Part shown: positions 27,217 through 35,327 of the stretch, piece by piece
How positions within the stretch are numbered: the stretch's first letter is position 1
Layout of the letters: every line of letters starts with the position of its first letter
Assembly: GCA_002428415.1 (NCBI GenBank)
Contig: DIWI01000011.1
Location: 1-64,000 of the forward strand
Reading direction: 5' to 3'
Origin: Clostridiaceae bacterium UBA6110
Lineage (GTDB): Bacteria > Bacillota > Clostridia > Clostridiales > Clostridiaceae
Length of the DNA: 64,000 nt
The notes under the pieces: model-generated
Told to the model about the DNA's origin: nothing
What the model saw: only the letters and a program-made list of their open reading frames with translations
The model's database searches: none
Translations under genes and position numbers: made by a program

Positions 27217-28061
27217 CAGACCACCTTTTCAGCACATTCCACGAGATTTCTCATAAGCAGCACAGTAGTCAGCATTCCGACTCCGCCTGGCACCTTAGTG
27301 GCCATGGAGGCCTTTCCAGTAACCTTTGCAAGGTCTACGTCACCTGTGATCCTGCCTTCGAATTCTGAAGTGCCTACGTCAATGACAACCGCACCCTCTC
27401 GGATATAGGAATCATCTATCATGAGAGGCTTCCCCACCGCAGCCACGACCACATCTCCTGTTTTTGCAACTTCCCTCAAATCTCCGGTCCTTGAATGGCA
27501 TACTGTGACAGTCATATGTTCCCTTAGGAGAAGCTGTATAAGAGGCTTCCCTACTATGTTAGACCTTCCTATGATGACTGCATGCATACCTTTGAGCTCC
27601 GTTAGGCTTGCCTTAAGGATTTCCAGAACGCTCTCAGGTGTGCAGGGAGCTACGCCTCCCGAGGTTGACGCCACGAGGCCTATGTTGACCGGATTCACAC
27701 CGTCCACGTCCTTGGACGGATCTATCGCCATAGCTACCTTTCCCTCGCTTATCCCTTTAGGAAGAGGAAGCAGCACCATTATCCCATGTACGCTTCCATC
27801 GTCATTGAGGTCCTTTATTGTCCTCAGGAGCTCATCTTCAGCCGTATCTTCCGGAAGTACCATCTTAAGCATCTCAGCCCCGATGGAGTCGCATGCCTTC
27901 TTCTGGCTGGCCATGTAATATTCGGATCCGGGATCGTTTCCGACAAGGATTGTAGCAAGGGTAGGTATGCCTTTGCCGCTTTCCCTAAGCCTCCCGACCC
28001 TCACCTTCAGGTCTTCCCTTACCCTCTGGGCTATGCTCTTCACATCGATTATCTCTGTCAC
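27216..28061 (-). CDS. folD: Bifunctional methylene-THF dehydrogenase/cyclohydrolase
   Basis: Interconverts 5,10-methylene-THF and 10-formyl-THF. 281 residues. Seen: the catalytic YMASQKKACDSIG segment, GIMVLLPLPKGI, DVDGVNPVNIG, and the dinucleotide-binding VIIGRSNIVGKPL. The GTG start at 28059-28061 has AGGAGG upstream. It lies between nusB and xseA, and complements the 5-formyl-THF cyclo-ligase at 8.7 kb. Confidence 0.96.
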   Translation of the reverse strand: MTEIIDVKSIAQRVREDLKVRVGRLRESGKGIPTLATILVGNDPGSEYYMASQKKACDSIGAEMLKMVLPEDTAEDELLRTIKDLNDDGSVHGIMVLLPLPKGISEGKVAMAIDPSKDVDGVNPVNIGLVASTSGGVAPCTPESVLEILKASLTELKGMHAVIIGRSNIVGKPLIQLLLREHMTVTVCHSRTGDLREVAKTGDVVVAAVGKPLMIDDSYIREGAVVIDVGTSEFEGRITGDVDLAKVTGKASMATKVPGGVGMLTTVLLMRNLVECAEKVV

Positions 28062-28073
28062 CTAAGTTCCTCC

Positions 28074-28469
28074 TCAAGCCTTCACTATCTTGTCAAGTAT
28101 TCCGTTGATAAATGCGGCTGACTGCTCATCCGAATATTTCTTCGAAATCTCGACAGCCTCGTTTATAGATACATTGTGTGGTATGTCCTCAACGTATTTC
28201 ATCTCATAGAGGGCTACCCTGAGTATGCTGAGGTTGATCTTCGAGACCCTTGAAAGCTTCCACTTCACGAGGTTTGCCTCGATAAGCGCGTCAAGCTCTT
28301 CCCTTTTCTCCATGACTCCGCTTACTATCATGCTTATGTAGCCTCTGTCAGCTTCCTCAGATTCGCCATATTCCTCGAAGTAGTCTTCAACAAGCTCCTT
28401 CGGGTCATTGTCATTTATAGTGCTCTGGTACACTATCTCCATTGCTATCTCTCTTGATCTTTTTCTCAT
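28074..28469 (-). CDS. nusB: Transcription antitermination factor NusB
   Basis: RNA-binding antitermination protein that acts with NusE/S10 on rRNA operons. 131 residues, all helical. Seen: the arginine-rich N-terminus RKRSREIAMEIVYQ and the C-terminal VSINEAVEISKKYSDEQSAAFINGILDKI, both hallmarks. It is the first gene of the long operon that runs through recN. The nearest GGAGG-like site is far from the ATG. Confidence 0.94.
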   Translation of the reverse strand: MRKRSREIAMEIVYQSTINDNDPKELVEDYFEEYGESEEADRGYISMIVSGVMEKREELDALIEANLVKWKLSRVSKINLSILRVALYEMKYVEDIPHNVSINEAVEISKKYSDEQSAAFINGILDKIVKA

Positions 28470-28515
28470 AATAAAGGGCCTGTAGCCCCCTCCTTTGATA
28501 ATTTATGTCCGCTTC

Positions 28516-28539
28516 AAAAAACCCTCTGTGACCAGAGGG
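28516..28539 (-). terminator. Rho-independent terminator after the Asp23-family gene
   Basis: Perfect 7-bp stem CCCTCTG/CAGAGGG with a 4-base loop, followed on the minus strand by TTTTTT. It separates the Asp23 gene from nusB, so the two are transcribed separately or with partial read-through. Confidence 0.88.
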
Positions 28540-28546
28540 CTTCATG

Positions 28547-28933
28547 TTACTTTTCCTTGGGTTCCTGTTCTTTTCCTTTGACATAGATATTATTCACGAA
28601 TATGTTTACAGCTGATACCTTGAGCCCTGTTATGGCCTCAACCGTTGTCAGCACGTTTTCCTGAACTTTCTCCACCACATCAGGTATCCTGAAGCCATAC
28701 TCGACTGAAATAATCATATCGATTATCGCATCCTTCTCTCCGACTGTAACCTTAACACCCTTTGTCACGTTACGCTTGCCTGTGACAACCTGTGTTATTC
28801 CGCCTGTCAGGGTTGCCGATAGACCTGCGACTCCCTTGATTTCGCTTGCTGCTATACCTGCAATGACCCCGACCACATCCTCTGATATTTTAACCACGCC
28901 CTGGCCGTAGGTGTTCTTTGCCTTTTCGCTCAT
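28547..28933 (-). CDS. Asp23/Gls24-family envelope stress protein
   Basis: Small DUF322/Asp23 protein of 128 residues, linked to the cell envelope and alkaline stress in other Firmicutes. Seen: GQGVVKISEDVVGVIAGIAASEIKGVAGL, then VKVTVGEKDAIIDMIISVEYGFRIPDVVEKVQENV and a VNIFVNNIYV end, the family core. The ATG at 28931-28933 is preferred (AGGAGG six bases upstream). Placement upstream of nusB is common in Clostridia. Confidence 0.92.
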   Translation of the reverse strand: MSEKAKNTYGQGVVKISEDVVGVIAGIAASEIKGVAGLSATLTGGITQVVTGKRNVTKGVKVTVGEKDAIIDMIISVEYGFRIPDVVEKVQENVLTTVEAITGLKVSAVNIFVNNIYVKGKEQEPKEK

Positions 28934-29046
28934 TTTCATCCTCCTGACTTCAAGAACTGCTTAAAATCATTATATCAAAAGGACAAATCAAATACAATTG
29001 AACAGGCTATAATTATGCATAAGCCGATGCATATTCACAATAAAAT

Positions 29047-29088
29047 AAGGAATCCATAAGGATGCATATTCATCCCCATGGATTCCTT
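29047..29088 (-). terminator. Terminator after adhE
   Basis: Perfect 11-bp stem AAGGAATCCAT/ATGGATTCCTT with a 20-base loop that holds a small GGATG/CATCC hairpin. T-rich sequence follows on the minus strand. It starts 11 bases past the adhE stop. Confidence 0.8.
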
Positions 29089-29098
29089 ATATTTTTAT

Positions 29099-31693
29099 CT
29101 AAACCAGTTTTCCGTAATAGGCAGACACATACATGTCCTTTATTTCTGATATTAGAGGATATCTCGGATTTGCTCCAGTGCACTGGTCATCGAAAGCCTG
29201 CACGCACATCTCGTCAATCTTTTCGAAGAAGTCAGCTTCCTTGACTCCTGCTTCCTTTATCGTCATGGGCAGGTCAAGCTTTCTCTTCAGGTCGTCGATT
29301 GCAGCGATGAGACTCTCTATCTTCTCGTCATCATTAGTGCCCTGAAGTCCCAGATAATCGGCTATCCTTGCATACCTGAATTTTATATTTGGGTATTTGA
29401 ACTGTGGGAAAGCAGCCTGCTTCCTGGGATTCTCCACTGCATTGAACCTTATCACCTCATCGATCAGAAGGCTGTTCGCGATTCCATGAGGTATATGGTG
29501 GTACGCACCCAGCTTGTGGGCCATGGAGTGGCATACTCCAAGGAAAGCGTTGGCGAAAGCCATTCCAGCCATGGTCGAGGCGTGGGCCATCTTCTCCCTC
29601 GCCTTGATATTGGTCCTTCCTTCCGTGTAGCACAGGGGCAGGTACTTGAATATCAGCCTTATCGATTCCATTGCAAGGGCATTCGTATACTCTGAAGCCA
29701 GTACTGAAACATATGCCTCAAGCGCATGTGTAAGGGCATCTATTCCTGATGCGGCAGTAAGTCCCCTTGGCATTTCCATCATAAGCTCAGTATCCACTAT
29801 CGCCATGTCAGGTGTGAGCTCGTAGTCAGCCAACGGGTACTTGATACCTGTGGCTTCATCAGTTATTACCGCGAATGGCGTAACCTCGGAGCCTGTACCA
29901 GCAGAAGTCGGTATCGCTATGAACATTGCCTTTTCACCAAGCCTCGGGAACGGATATATCCTCTTCCTGATGTCCATGAATCTCATGGCCAGGTCCTCGA
30001 ACCTTACCTCAGGATGCTCATACATGGTCCACATGATCTTGGCTGCATCCATTGGTGAGCCTCCGCCTAATGCTATGATAACATCAGGATTGAAGCTTCT
30101 CATCTCCTCGGCTCCCTTCCTTGCGCAGGCAAGGGTTGGATCCGGCTCCACATCGAAGAACACCTTGTAGTCGATCCCTGATTCATCCAGTATCCTCGAT
30201 ATCCTGTCGCAGTATCCAAGGCTGTAGAGCACCTTGTCTGTCACTATGAAAGCCTTTTTCTTCTTCATGTCCTTAAGCTCGAGAAGTGCAGTGCCTATGG
30301 CACCCGACTTGAAATATATCTTTTCAGGAACTCTAAACCAAAGCATGTTCTCTCTCCTCTCCGCTACCGACTTGACATTCATGAGGTGCTTGACACCGAC
30401 ATTTTCGCTTATGGAGTTTCCGCCCCAGCTTCCGCAGCCAAGAGTGAGTGAAGGAGCCAGCCTGAAGTTGTAGATATCTCCTATTGCTCCCTGTGATGAA
30501 GGCATGTTGATTATGGTCCTTCCTGTCTTCATCCTTGCTCCGAATGCATTCACCCTGTCCTTCATCTTCACCTGGTCGGTATACAGTACCGATGTATGTC
30601 CGAATCCGCCGAGCCTCACAAGCCTGTCTGCCTTGTCAAGAGCTTCAGCGAAGGTCTTCACCCTGTACATTCCAAGCACAGGCGAAAGCTTCTCGTGTGA
30701 GAACGGCTCATCAAGCTCTACAGACTCTACCTCTCCTATGAGGACCTTCGCATCCTCAGGAACTGTCAGTCCCGCAAGGCTTGCGATCTTTGCTGCGCTC
30801 TGACCAACGATATCCGCATTGAGCGCGCCGTTTTTGAGGATCACACCCCTGACCGCCTCTGTCTCGTCAGCATCAAGGATGTAGGCACCCCTTTCGAGGA
30901 ATTCTCTTCTTACTTCATCATAAACCTCATCCATGACGATCACTGTCTGCTCGGATGCGCAGATGACGCCGTTGTCGAAGGTCTTTGACAGAAGGATTGA
31001 TGATACCGCCATCTTGATGTGCGCAGTCTCATCGATTATCGCAGGAGTATTTCCCGCACCGACACCTATTGCAGGCCTTCCTGATGAATATGCCGCCCTT
31101 ACCATTCCAGGTCCGCCTGTAGCCAGGATTATGTCGGCCTCCTTCATTACTGCCTGTGAAAGCTCTACTGAGGGCTCATCTATCCAACCTATTATCCCTT
31201 CAGGTGCTCCTGCCTTGACTGCAGCCTCAAGCACTGTCCTTGCCGCCTCGATGGTCGACCTTTTCGCCCTTGGATGCGGGGAGAATATTATTCCGTTCCT
31301 GGTCTTGAGTGCCAGAAGCGCTTTGAATATCGCAGTGGATGTCGGGTTGGTTGTAGGCACGATGGCGGCAACTACTCCTATAGGCTCAGCAACCTTCATT
31401 ATTCCGAAGGATTCATCCTTCTCGATAACTCCGCAGGTCTTTTCATCCTTATACTGGTTGTATATGTATTCAGAGGCGAACTGGTTCTTTATGACCTTGT
31501 CCTCCACAATTCCCATTCCTGTCTCTTCGACAGTCATCTGAGCAAGCCTTATCCTTGCATTGCTTGCTGCAAGAGCAGCCATCCTGAATATCTCATCTAC
31601 CTGTTCCTGTGTATACGTCGAATATTTTCTCTGTGCTTCCCTGACTTCCTCAAACTTTGCTATAAGTTCAGTTACATTACCAACAGTCTTCAT
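29099..31693 (-). CDS. adhE: Bifunctional acetaldehyde-CoA/alcohol dehydrogenase AdhE
   Basis: Reduces acetyl-CoA to acetaldehyde and then ethanol, reoxidising two NADH during fermentation; forms spirosome filaments in other bacteria. 864 residues, normal length. Seen: an N-terminal CoA-acylating ALDH domain (about 1-440) with the catalytic Cys245 in GVICASEQ and VGAGNTPA, then an iron-dependent ADH domain (about 450-864) with ALGGGSPMDAAK, TAGTGSEVTPFAVI and the metal-site MAHKLGAYHHIPHG. ATG with GGAGAG upstream. A single-gene unit with its own promoter, Rex-like sites and a terminator. Confidence 0.97.
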   Translation of the reverse strand: MKTVGNVTELIAKFEEVREAQRKYSTYTQEQVDEIFRMAALAASNARIRLAQMTVEETGMGIVEDKVIKNQFASEYIYNQYKDEKTCGVIEKDESFGIMKVAEPIGVVAAIVPTTNPTSTAIFKALLALKTRNGIIFSPHPRAKRSTIEAARTVLEAAVKAGAPEGIIGWIDEPSVELSQAVMKEADIILATGGPGMVRAAYSSGRPAIGVGAGNTPAIIDETAHIKMAVSSILLSKTFDNGVICASEQTVIVMDEVYDEVRREFLERGAYILDADETEAVRGVILKNGALNADIVGQSAAKIASLAGLTVPEDAKVLIGEVESVELDEPFSHEKLSPVLGMYRVKTFAEALDKADRLVRLGGFGHTSVLYTDQVKMKDRVNAFGARMKTGRTIINMPSSQGAIGDIYNFRLAPSLTLGCGSWGGNSISENVGVKHLMNVKSVAERRENMLWFRVPEKIYFKSGAIGTALLELKDMKKKKAFIVTDKVLYSLGYCDRISRILDESGIDYKVFFDVEPDPTLACARKGAEEMRSFNPDVIIALGGGSPMDAAKIMWTMYEHPEVRFEDLAMRFMDIRKRIYPFPRLGEKAMFIAIPTSAGTGSEVTPFAVITDEATGIKYPLADYELTPDMAIVDTELMMEMPRGLTAASGIDALTHALEAYVSVLASEYTNALAMESIRLIFKYLPLCYTEGRTNIKAREKMAHASTMAGMAFANAFLGVCHSMAHKLGAYHHIPHGIANSLLIDEVIRFNAVENPRKQAAFPQFKYPNIKFRYARIADYLGLQGTNDDEKIESLIAAIDDLKRKLDLPMTIKEAGVKEADFFEKIDEMCVQAFDDQCTGANPRYPLISEIKDMYVSAYYGKLV

Positions 31694-31706
31694 ATTCTCT
31701 CCGCCT

Positions 31707-31724
31707 TTGTTAATTATTTATCAC
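31707..31724. promoter_or_regulatory. Rex-like operator 1 of adhE (downstream of -10)
   Basis: TTGTTAATTATTTATCAC: first half identical to the Rex consensus TTGTTAA-N4-TTAACAA of Clostridia, second half 5 of 7. It lies between the -10 box and the start codon, where a repressor would block transcription. Confidence 0.5.
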
Positions 31725-31730
31725 ATAGCC

Positions 31731-31759
31731 ATTGTAACAAGGCATATGCTTTGAGTCAA
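31731..31759 (-). promoter_or_regulatory. Promoter of adhE
   Basis: On the minus strand TTGACT (31754-31759), 17-base spacer, TACAAT (31731-31736): a near-consensus vegetative promoter 38-66 bases upstream of the adhE ATG. Confidence 0.75.
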
Positions 31760-31764
31760 GTATA

Positions 31765-31782
31765 TTGTTAAATATTTAATTA
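31765..31782. promoter_or_regulatory. Rex-like operator 2 of adhE (upstream of -35)
   Basis: TTGTTAAATATTTAATTA: first half identical to the Rex consensus, second half 5 of 7, correct 4-base centre. It begins 5 bases beyond the -35 box, so the two sites flank the promoter. Rex represses adhE when NADH/NAD is low in several Clostridia. Confidence 0.5.
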
Positions 31783-31926
31783 TATTATTTTATGATGCTT
31801 CTTTCATATGTAAACGTAGTCATTGCTGATATTTCGATAATTCGCTTCCAAATCATATTTACTGCAAATTCTCAAAATCATATGAATCTCAGCGTTTTTC
31901 GTTTTATTTTTAACAATCATTCGAAT

Positions 31927-31950
31927 AATAAAACCCTGCCAGCGGCAGGG
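31927..31950 (-). terminator. Terminator after the DUF5655 gene
   Basis: Perfect 7-bp stem CCCTGCC/GGCAGGG with a 3-base loop, followed by TTTTATTATT on the minus strand, 22 bases past the stop. Confidence 0.85.
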
Positions 31951-31971
31951 TGATCCAATGATCTCAAAGTG

Positions 31972-32349
31972 CTAATTTGATGCCTGGTAGGCCTCTTCAA
32001 TCAGAGCCAACATCTCGCAATCAAGGTCCTTTGAATTTGAGATGACAATATGATGGGTCCATCTGCCAGGATACGGTTCTACTGCTTCCACGACCTTTGC
32101 TGATTCAGCCTTCCTGCGAAGGCCAAGTGTCAGGATGATACATCCTTCAGGCTTGTCTTTTCCCGTGCGTAACGGCATCCATATCCATGCGAATCTTCTT
32201 TTGGTACTAAAGGATATTTGGGATTTGCCGATATGTTCTGAAACCTCACCCTGCAAAGCTATCATATCCCTTATTGACTTGAAAAGCCTGACCCTGCCAT
32301 CATCCTCCCTGAAGAATCTAAAGATCGTTTCATCTGACAACTTTTCCAA
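31972..32349 (-). CDS. DUF5655 domain-containing protein
   Basis: A 125-residue protein of the DUF5655 type, function unknown. Seen: RFAWIWMPLRTGK, CIILTLGLRRKAESAKVVEAVEPYPGRWTHHIVI and a C-terminal helix LDCEMLALIEEAYQ, the shared core of this family (a YdhG-like fold). It is probably a small cytosolic protein without membrane segments. It lies downstream of efp on the same strand behind a hairpin and has its own terminator. Confidence 0.78.
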   Translation of the reverse strand: MEKLSDETIFRFFREDDGRVRLFKSIRDMIALQGEVSEHIGKSQISFSTKRRFAWIWMPLRTGKDKPEGCIILTLGLRRKAESAKVVEAVEPYPGRWTHHIVISNSKDLDCEMLALIEEAYQASN

Positions 32350-32376
32350 AATTTCGCCTCCATATGGCAGAACAAA

Positions 32377-32404
32377 GCCGGCATAGGGTTAACCCTTTGC
32401 CGGC
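32377..32404 (-). terminator. Terminator after efp
   Basis: GCCGGC/GCCGGC hairpin extended by AGGG/CCCT to a nearly continuous 13-bp stem. The minus strand continues TTTGTTCT. It lies 14 bases past the efp stop. Confidence 0.7.
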
Positions 32405-32418
32405 CTGCTGCAAGGGTC

Positions 32419-32976
32419 TTAAACCCTTTCCATGTATTCTCCAGTTCTTGTGTCTATCCTTATGCCATCCCCTTCGTTTATGAAGAAAGGAACCATTACC
32501 TGTGCGCCGGTCTCAACAATCGCAGGCTTAAGAGCGTTTGTTGCTGTGTTTCCCTTTACTCCAGGCTCTGTCTCAGTGATGACGAGCTCGACAAAGTTAG
32601 GTGCTTCTACTGAGAATGCATCTCCCTTGTAGAACTTTATGACTGCAAAATTGTTTTCCTTGAGGAACTTGATAGCATCTTCCACCTTCTCATAGTTGAG
32701 CGGAATCTGCTCGTAGGTCTCCTGGTCCATGAAATAGTACAGCTCTCCGTCATTGTAGAGATACTGCATTTCCTTTCTCTCAATTACTGCTTCCTGAAGC
32801 TTTGTAGTCGGGTTGAAGGTTGTGTCCGTGGTTCCGCCAGAGATTACATTCCTGAGCTTTGTCCTTACGAATGCCGCTCCCTTTCCTGGCTTGACATGAA
32901 GAAAGTCAAGTACTACGAATACCTGTCCGTCCTGCTCGAAGGTTGTGCCTTTTCTCAATTCACTTGCTGATATCAT
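32419..32976 (-). CDS. efp: Translation elongation factor P
   Basis: Rescues ribosomes stalled at consecutive prolines. 185 residues in three beta-barrel domains. Seen: HVKPGKGAAFVRTK with Lys32 at the loop tip, the position that is modified in other bacteria; the C-terminal GDGIRIDTRTGEYMERV signature. ATG with TTGGAGGG upstream. Modification genes (ymfI- or epmA-type) are not in the window. A GC-rich structured stretch lies directly upstream. Confidence 0.97.
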   Translation of the reverse strand: MISASELRKGTTFEQDGQVFVVLDFLHVKPGKGAAFVRTKLRNVISGGTTDTTFNPTTKLQEAVIERKEMQYLYNDGELYYFMDQETYEQIPLNYEKVEDAIKFLKENNFAVIKFYKGDAFSVEAPNFVELVITETEPGVKGNTATNALKPAIVETGAQVMVPFFINEGDGIRIDTRTGEYMERV

Positions 32977-33001
32977 TGTTTTCCCTCCAAATAATCTAAC
33001 A

Positions 33002-33131
33002 AAGCCCCTCCAGGGACCGGCGCGGCATAATGCTCACCTTGGTCATGGGGCTTGTCAACCTAAGTCTTTCGATGCTATAGGCCGATCATGCACTCATAAC
33101 CTGTGGACGGCTCTGGGCATCATGTACCATT
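33002..33131. ncRNA. Candidate structured RNA region upstream of efp
   Basis: Two stacked inverted repeats: AAGCCCC/GGGGCTT (33002-33008, 33047-33053) with inner GACC/GGTC, and GATGC/GCATC (33071-33075, 33117-33121) with inner GCCG/CGGC. The region is more GC-rich than other spacers here. It could be the efp 5' leader (minus strand) or a small + strand RNA; on + it is followed by AAAGGAGGT and a 12-codon frame (33173-33211) ending at a small hairpin. It matches no riboswitch class that I recognise. Confidence 0.4.
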
Positions 33132-33223
33132 TCGCAATTTACCAAGGATATTCTATCAGAAAGGAGGTACATTTGCAATTGCGATTTATTTTTGTTTCAG
33201 AACCTTTTTGAAGGTTTTCGACA

Positions 33224-33730
33224 TTATCTAGGAACTATCCCGAGCTCATATAACTTTTCGAGGGCTTTTGCCAGGTTAGTCCTTGAATCCAGACTGCCGT
33301 CTATTATGATTCCTGCCTTCTCGTAGAATGGCTTCCTTTCAGAATAAAGCTTCCTTAGCTTTTCATTGCTGTTGGAAAGAGGCCTTGTCTTGTCATGCTT
33401 CAGCCTTTTCCAGAGTACATCGATGCTTGTCTTTATGTATATCACATGAGAGTTCATAAGCATCCTGTCCATGTTCCCGCCAAATATCGGAAATCCTCCA
33501 CCGGTAGATATGATCAGGTCATCCATCAGAAGCACTTCATCCAGAGTCTCACGCTCCAGCTCCCTGAAGACCTTTTCTCCTTCTTCCGTTATTATCCTGC
33601 CAGGAGTCTTTCCGTATTTCTCAGTGATGAGCCTGTCAGTATCTACAGCCTTCATACCTGTCGCAGCTGCTAAAAGCCTTCCAAGGGTTGTCTTGCCGCT
33701 GCCCGGCATCCCCACAATGAATATCCTCAT
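33224..33730 (-). CDS. aroK: Shikimate kinase
   Basis: Phosphorylates shikimate in aromatic amino-acid synthesis. 168 residues. Seen: P-loop GMPGSGKTTLGR (7-18), DTDRLITEKYG, and the shikimate-site ISTGGGFP. Its ATG directly follows the stop of the last pilus-type gene (TGAATG) with AAGGAG upstream, so it is translated as part of that operon. Confidence 0.94.
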   Translation of the reverse strand: MRIFIVGMPGSGKTTLGRLLAAATGMKAVDTDRLITEKYGKTPGRIITEEGEKVFRELERETLDEVLLMDDLIISTGGGFPIFGGNMDRMLMNSHVIYIKTSIDVLWKRLKHDKTRPLSNSNEKLRKLYSERKPFYEKAGIIIDGSLDSRTNLAKALEKLYELGIVPR

Positions 33731-34114
33731 TCATATGCTCCTTATCCTCAGTATGGGCGTTAGGTCCCATATGAGTTCAAGCTCTCTCTTAAGGACATGT
33801 CTCGTGTCCGATATGTAGAGCATCATACGATTATTATATATCCCTTTCAGTGAAAGTGTACAGGTGCCGATTGACAAGGTTTTGCCTGCCTGGAAAAAGC
33901 TCCTGGCATCCGAAGGTCCTGGAAACCTTGCAGCAAGCCCAGCCTCCAGTACGGGCAGGTCCTTCTCAAGCTCAGAATACCTTACATCCAATGAATAGAC
34001 TCCCTCCTCGATGTACATGTGGCTTGTAACAAGCCTGGCAGTCCTGGCTGTAAGGGAAGCCATAAGCACAAGAAGGAGGAAAAGGTGCTGTACCGATCCT
34101 CTCCTAATACTCAA
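33731..34114 (-). CDS. Small membrane-anchored protein of the pilus operon (ComGG-like position)
   Basis: 127 residues. Seen: a basic N-terminus (LSIRRGSV), one hydrophobic segment (about 8-25, HLFLLLVLMASL) and a soluble beta-rich remainder. No Glu at position 5 after the Gly, so it is not a typical processed pseudopilin. The TTG at 34112-34114 has AAAGGGGG seven bases upstream and lies inside the end of the preceding gene. Position last in the operon recalls ComGG; sequence does not allow a firm name. Confidence 0.6.
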   Translation of the reverse strand: MSIRRGSVQHLFLLLVLMASLTARTARLVTSHMYIEEGVYSLDVRYSELEKDLPVLEAGLAARFPGPSDARSFFQAGKTLSIGTCTLSLKGIYNNRMMLYISDTRHVLKRELELIWDLTPILRIRSI

Positions 34115-34559
34115 TCTGGAACCCCCTTTCAAGCTCAAGCCCATCGAATATGAGCCTTATGATCAGTATTCCGTTTTCTATCCTGAAAGAAGAAGACCTG
34201 AGACCGACACAGATGTTCTGTACAGGAGTATCCACGTAAGTGGTGCTCCCGACTGCATACCTGAGCTTGTCTGCTGACTGGAACATCTTTATGTATCGTC
34301 CGTTCACTGACTCATCCTTCAGGATGTACAATACTCCTCCTGAAATCGCCAGGCTGTCAGTATTCGAATGCAGGTCTTCCTTTATCCTTTCAAATGCCAT
34401 ATAGGCATAATCCATCGCCTTGAGCTGCAACCTTGCATCCAGGTAAGTCTTCAGCACTCCTGTGAACGACCGGAGTGCGATTCCCAGAGCCAGTGCCATT
34501 ATGATTATGTAATAGAGTATCTCCTGAAGGATGAACCCTCTCTTAATGCCTGATCTCAT
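34104..34559 (-). CDS. Prepilin-like protein (ComGF-like)
   Basis: 151 residues. Seen: a class III-type leader with KRG before FILQEILYYIIIMALALG, including the Glu at position 5 of the mature helix, followed by a globular domain. Such minor pseudopilins prime or cap a DNA-uptake pilus. ATG at 34557-34559 with GGCGGGG upstream. It overlaps both neighbours. Confidence 0.7.
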   Translation of the reverse strand: MRSGIKRGFILQEILYYIIIMALALGIALRSFTGVLKTYLDARLQLKAMDYAYMAFERIKEDLHSNTDSLAISGGVLYILKDESVNGRYIKMFQSADKLRYAVGSTTYVDTPVQNICVGLRSSSFRIENGILIIRLIFDGLELERGFQIEY

Positions 34560-34884
34560 ATGTTCCCCGCCTGTCTTTGTCGAGATATCCATTTATTGAG
34601 GTTACCCCTTCGACAGTTACAATACTTATCCAGGTATCCCCCAAAAATGCGGATTCAAGTGAATATGAATCAAGTGAACCAAACACTTCACCCTCAGGCA
34701 CTTCGAGATTTCCTTCCCTGATCATAAGGTAGTAGGCTTCTACTCTATAGTCGAAAGCAAGCTGCTCCTTGTACCTGATGAGCTTCAGCCTGCTGTCCAT
34801 GCTTTCGGAGACTATGGACTGCAGGACAATGAAGACCGCGAGCACTGAGAATGTGGCAAGTATCGAGATGTAGCCCTTCCTCAC
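34543..34884 (-). CDS. Small membrane-anchored pilus-operon protein (ComGE-like position)
   Basis: 113 residues. Seen: VRKGYISILATFSVLAVFIVLQSIV, a short basic leader plus one membrane helix; no Glu5. The remainder is soluble. The GTG start at 34882-34884 shares GTGA with the preceding stop, which indicates coupled translation. Not recognisable by sequence beyond its topology and place. Confidence 0.6.
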   Translation of the reverse strand: MRKGYISILATFSVLAVFIVLQSIVSESMDSRLKLIRYKEQLAFDYRVEAYYLMIREGNLEVPEGEVFGSLDSYSLESAFLGDTWISIVTVEGVTSINGYLDKDRRGTYEIRH

Positions 34885-35327
34885 CTTATGTCCATCGCCT
34901 GTGTTCCGAAATTTATCATGATTTCGCACTGCTTCACACCTCCGATATGAAAATATACCCTGCCGTTCGCTGAGGGTACTCCGGTAATGTCGTAGTACCA
35001 GTTTGGACCAGCACCGATTTCCAAAGTCGTTACACCGGTCATCGTAAGTTTGGAACCTGATGGCAGCTGTATCTTCCTCAAAAGCAGCGTACCCTTGTAT
35101 ATCCTTATAGTTGAATCAGGTATGTATACTCTTCGTATTGATTTGGTCTCTGCAGATTTTTTCAGTTCTCCGATGACAACACCCATGAATATTATGGCAG
35201 CATCCTCCTTGTAGGATACCGAGCCTTCACTAGCTGTCCTTTTCGGAGATGGAAGTATCAGCCCCATAAGGGCAATAGCTATCATAAGCTCCACCAGGAG
35301 CCTGCCTTCATAGCGCCTCATAGGCAT
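34881..35327 (-). CDS. Pseudopilin with type IV leader (ComGC/GD-like position)
   Basis: About 148 residues. Seen: MRRYEG before RLLVELMIAIALMGLILP, a prepilin cleavage site with Glu5 and the hydrophobic N-terminal helix, then a soluble domain with VTTLEIGAGPNWYYDITG. Start chosen at the ATG at 35325-35327 or the next ATG two codons on; both lie inside the end of the GspF-type gene. It is the best candidate for the main fibre subunit in this operon, although it is longer than usual ComGC. Confidence 0.68.
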   Translation of the reverse strand: MPMRRYEGRLLVELMIAIALMGLILPSPKRTASEGSVSYKEDAAIIFMGVVIGELKKSAETKSIRRVYIPDSTIRIYKGTLLLRKIQLPSGSKLTMTGVTTLEIGAGPNWYYDITGVPSANGRVYFHIGGVKQCEIMINFGTQAMDIR

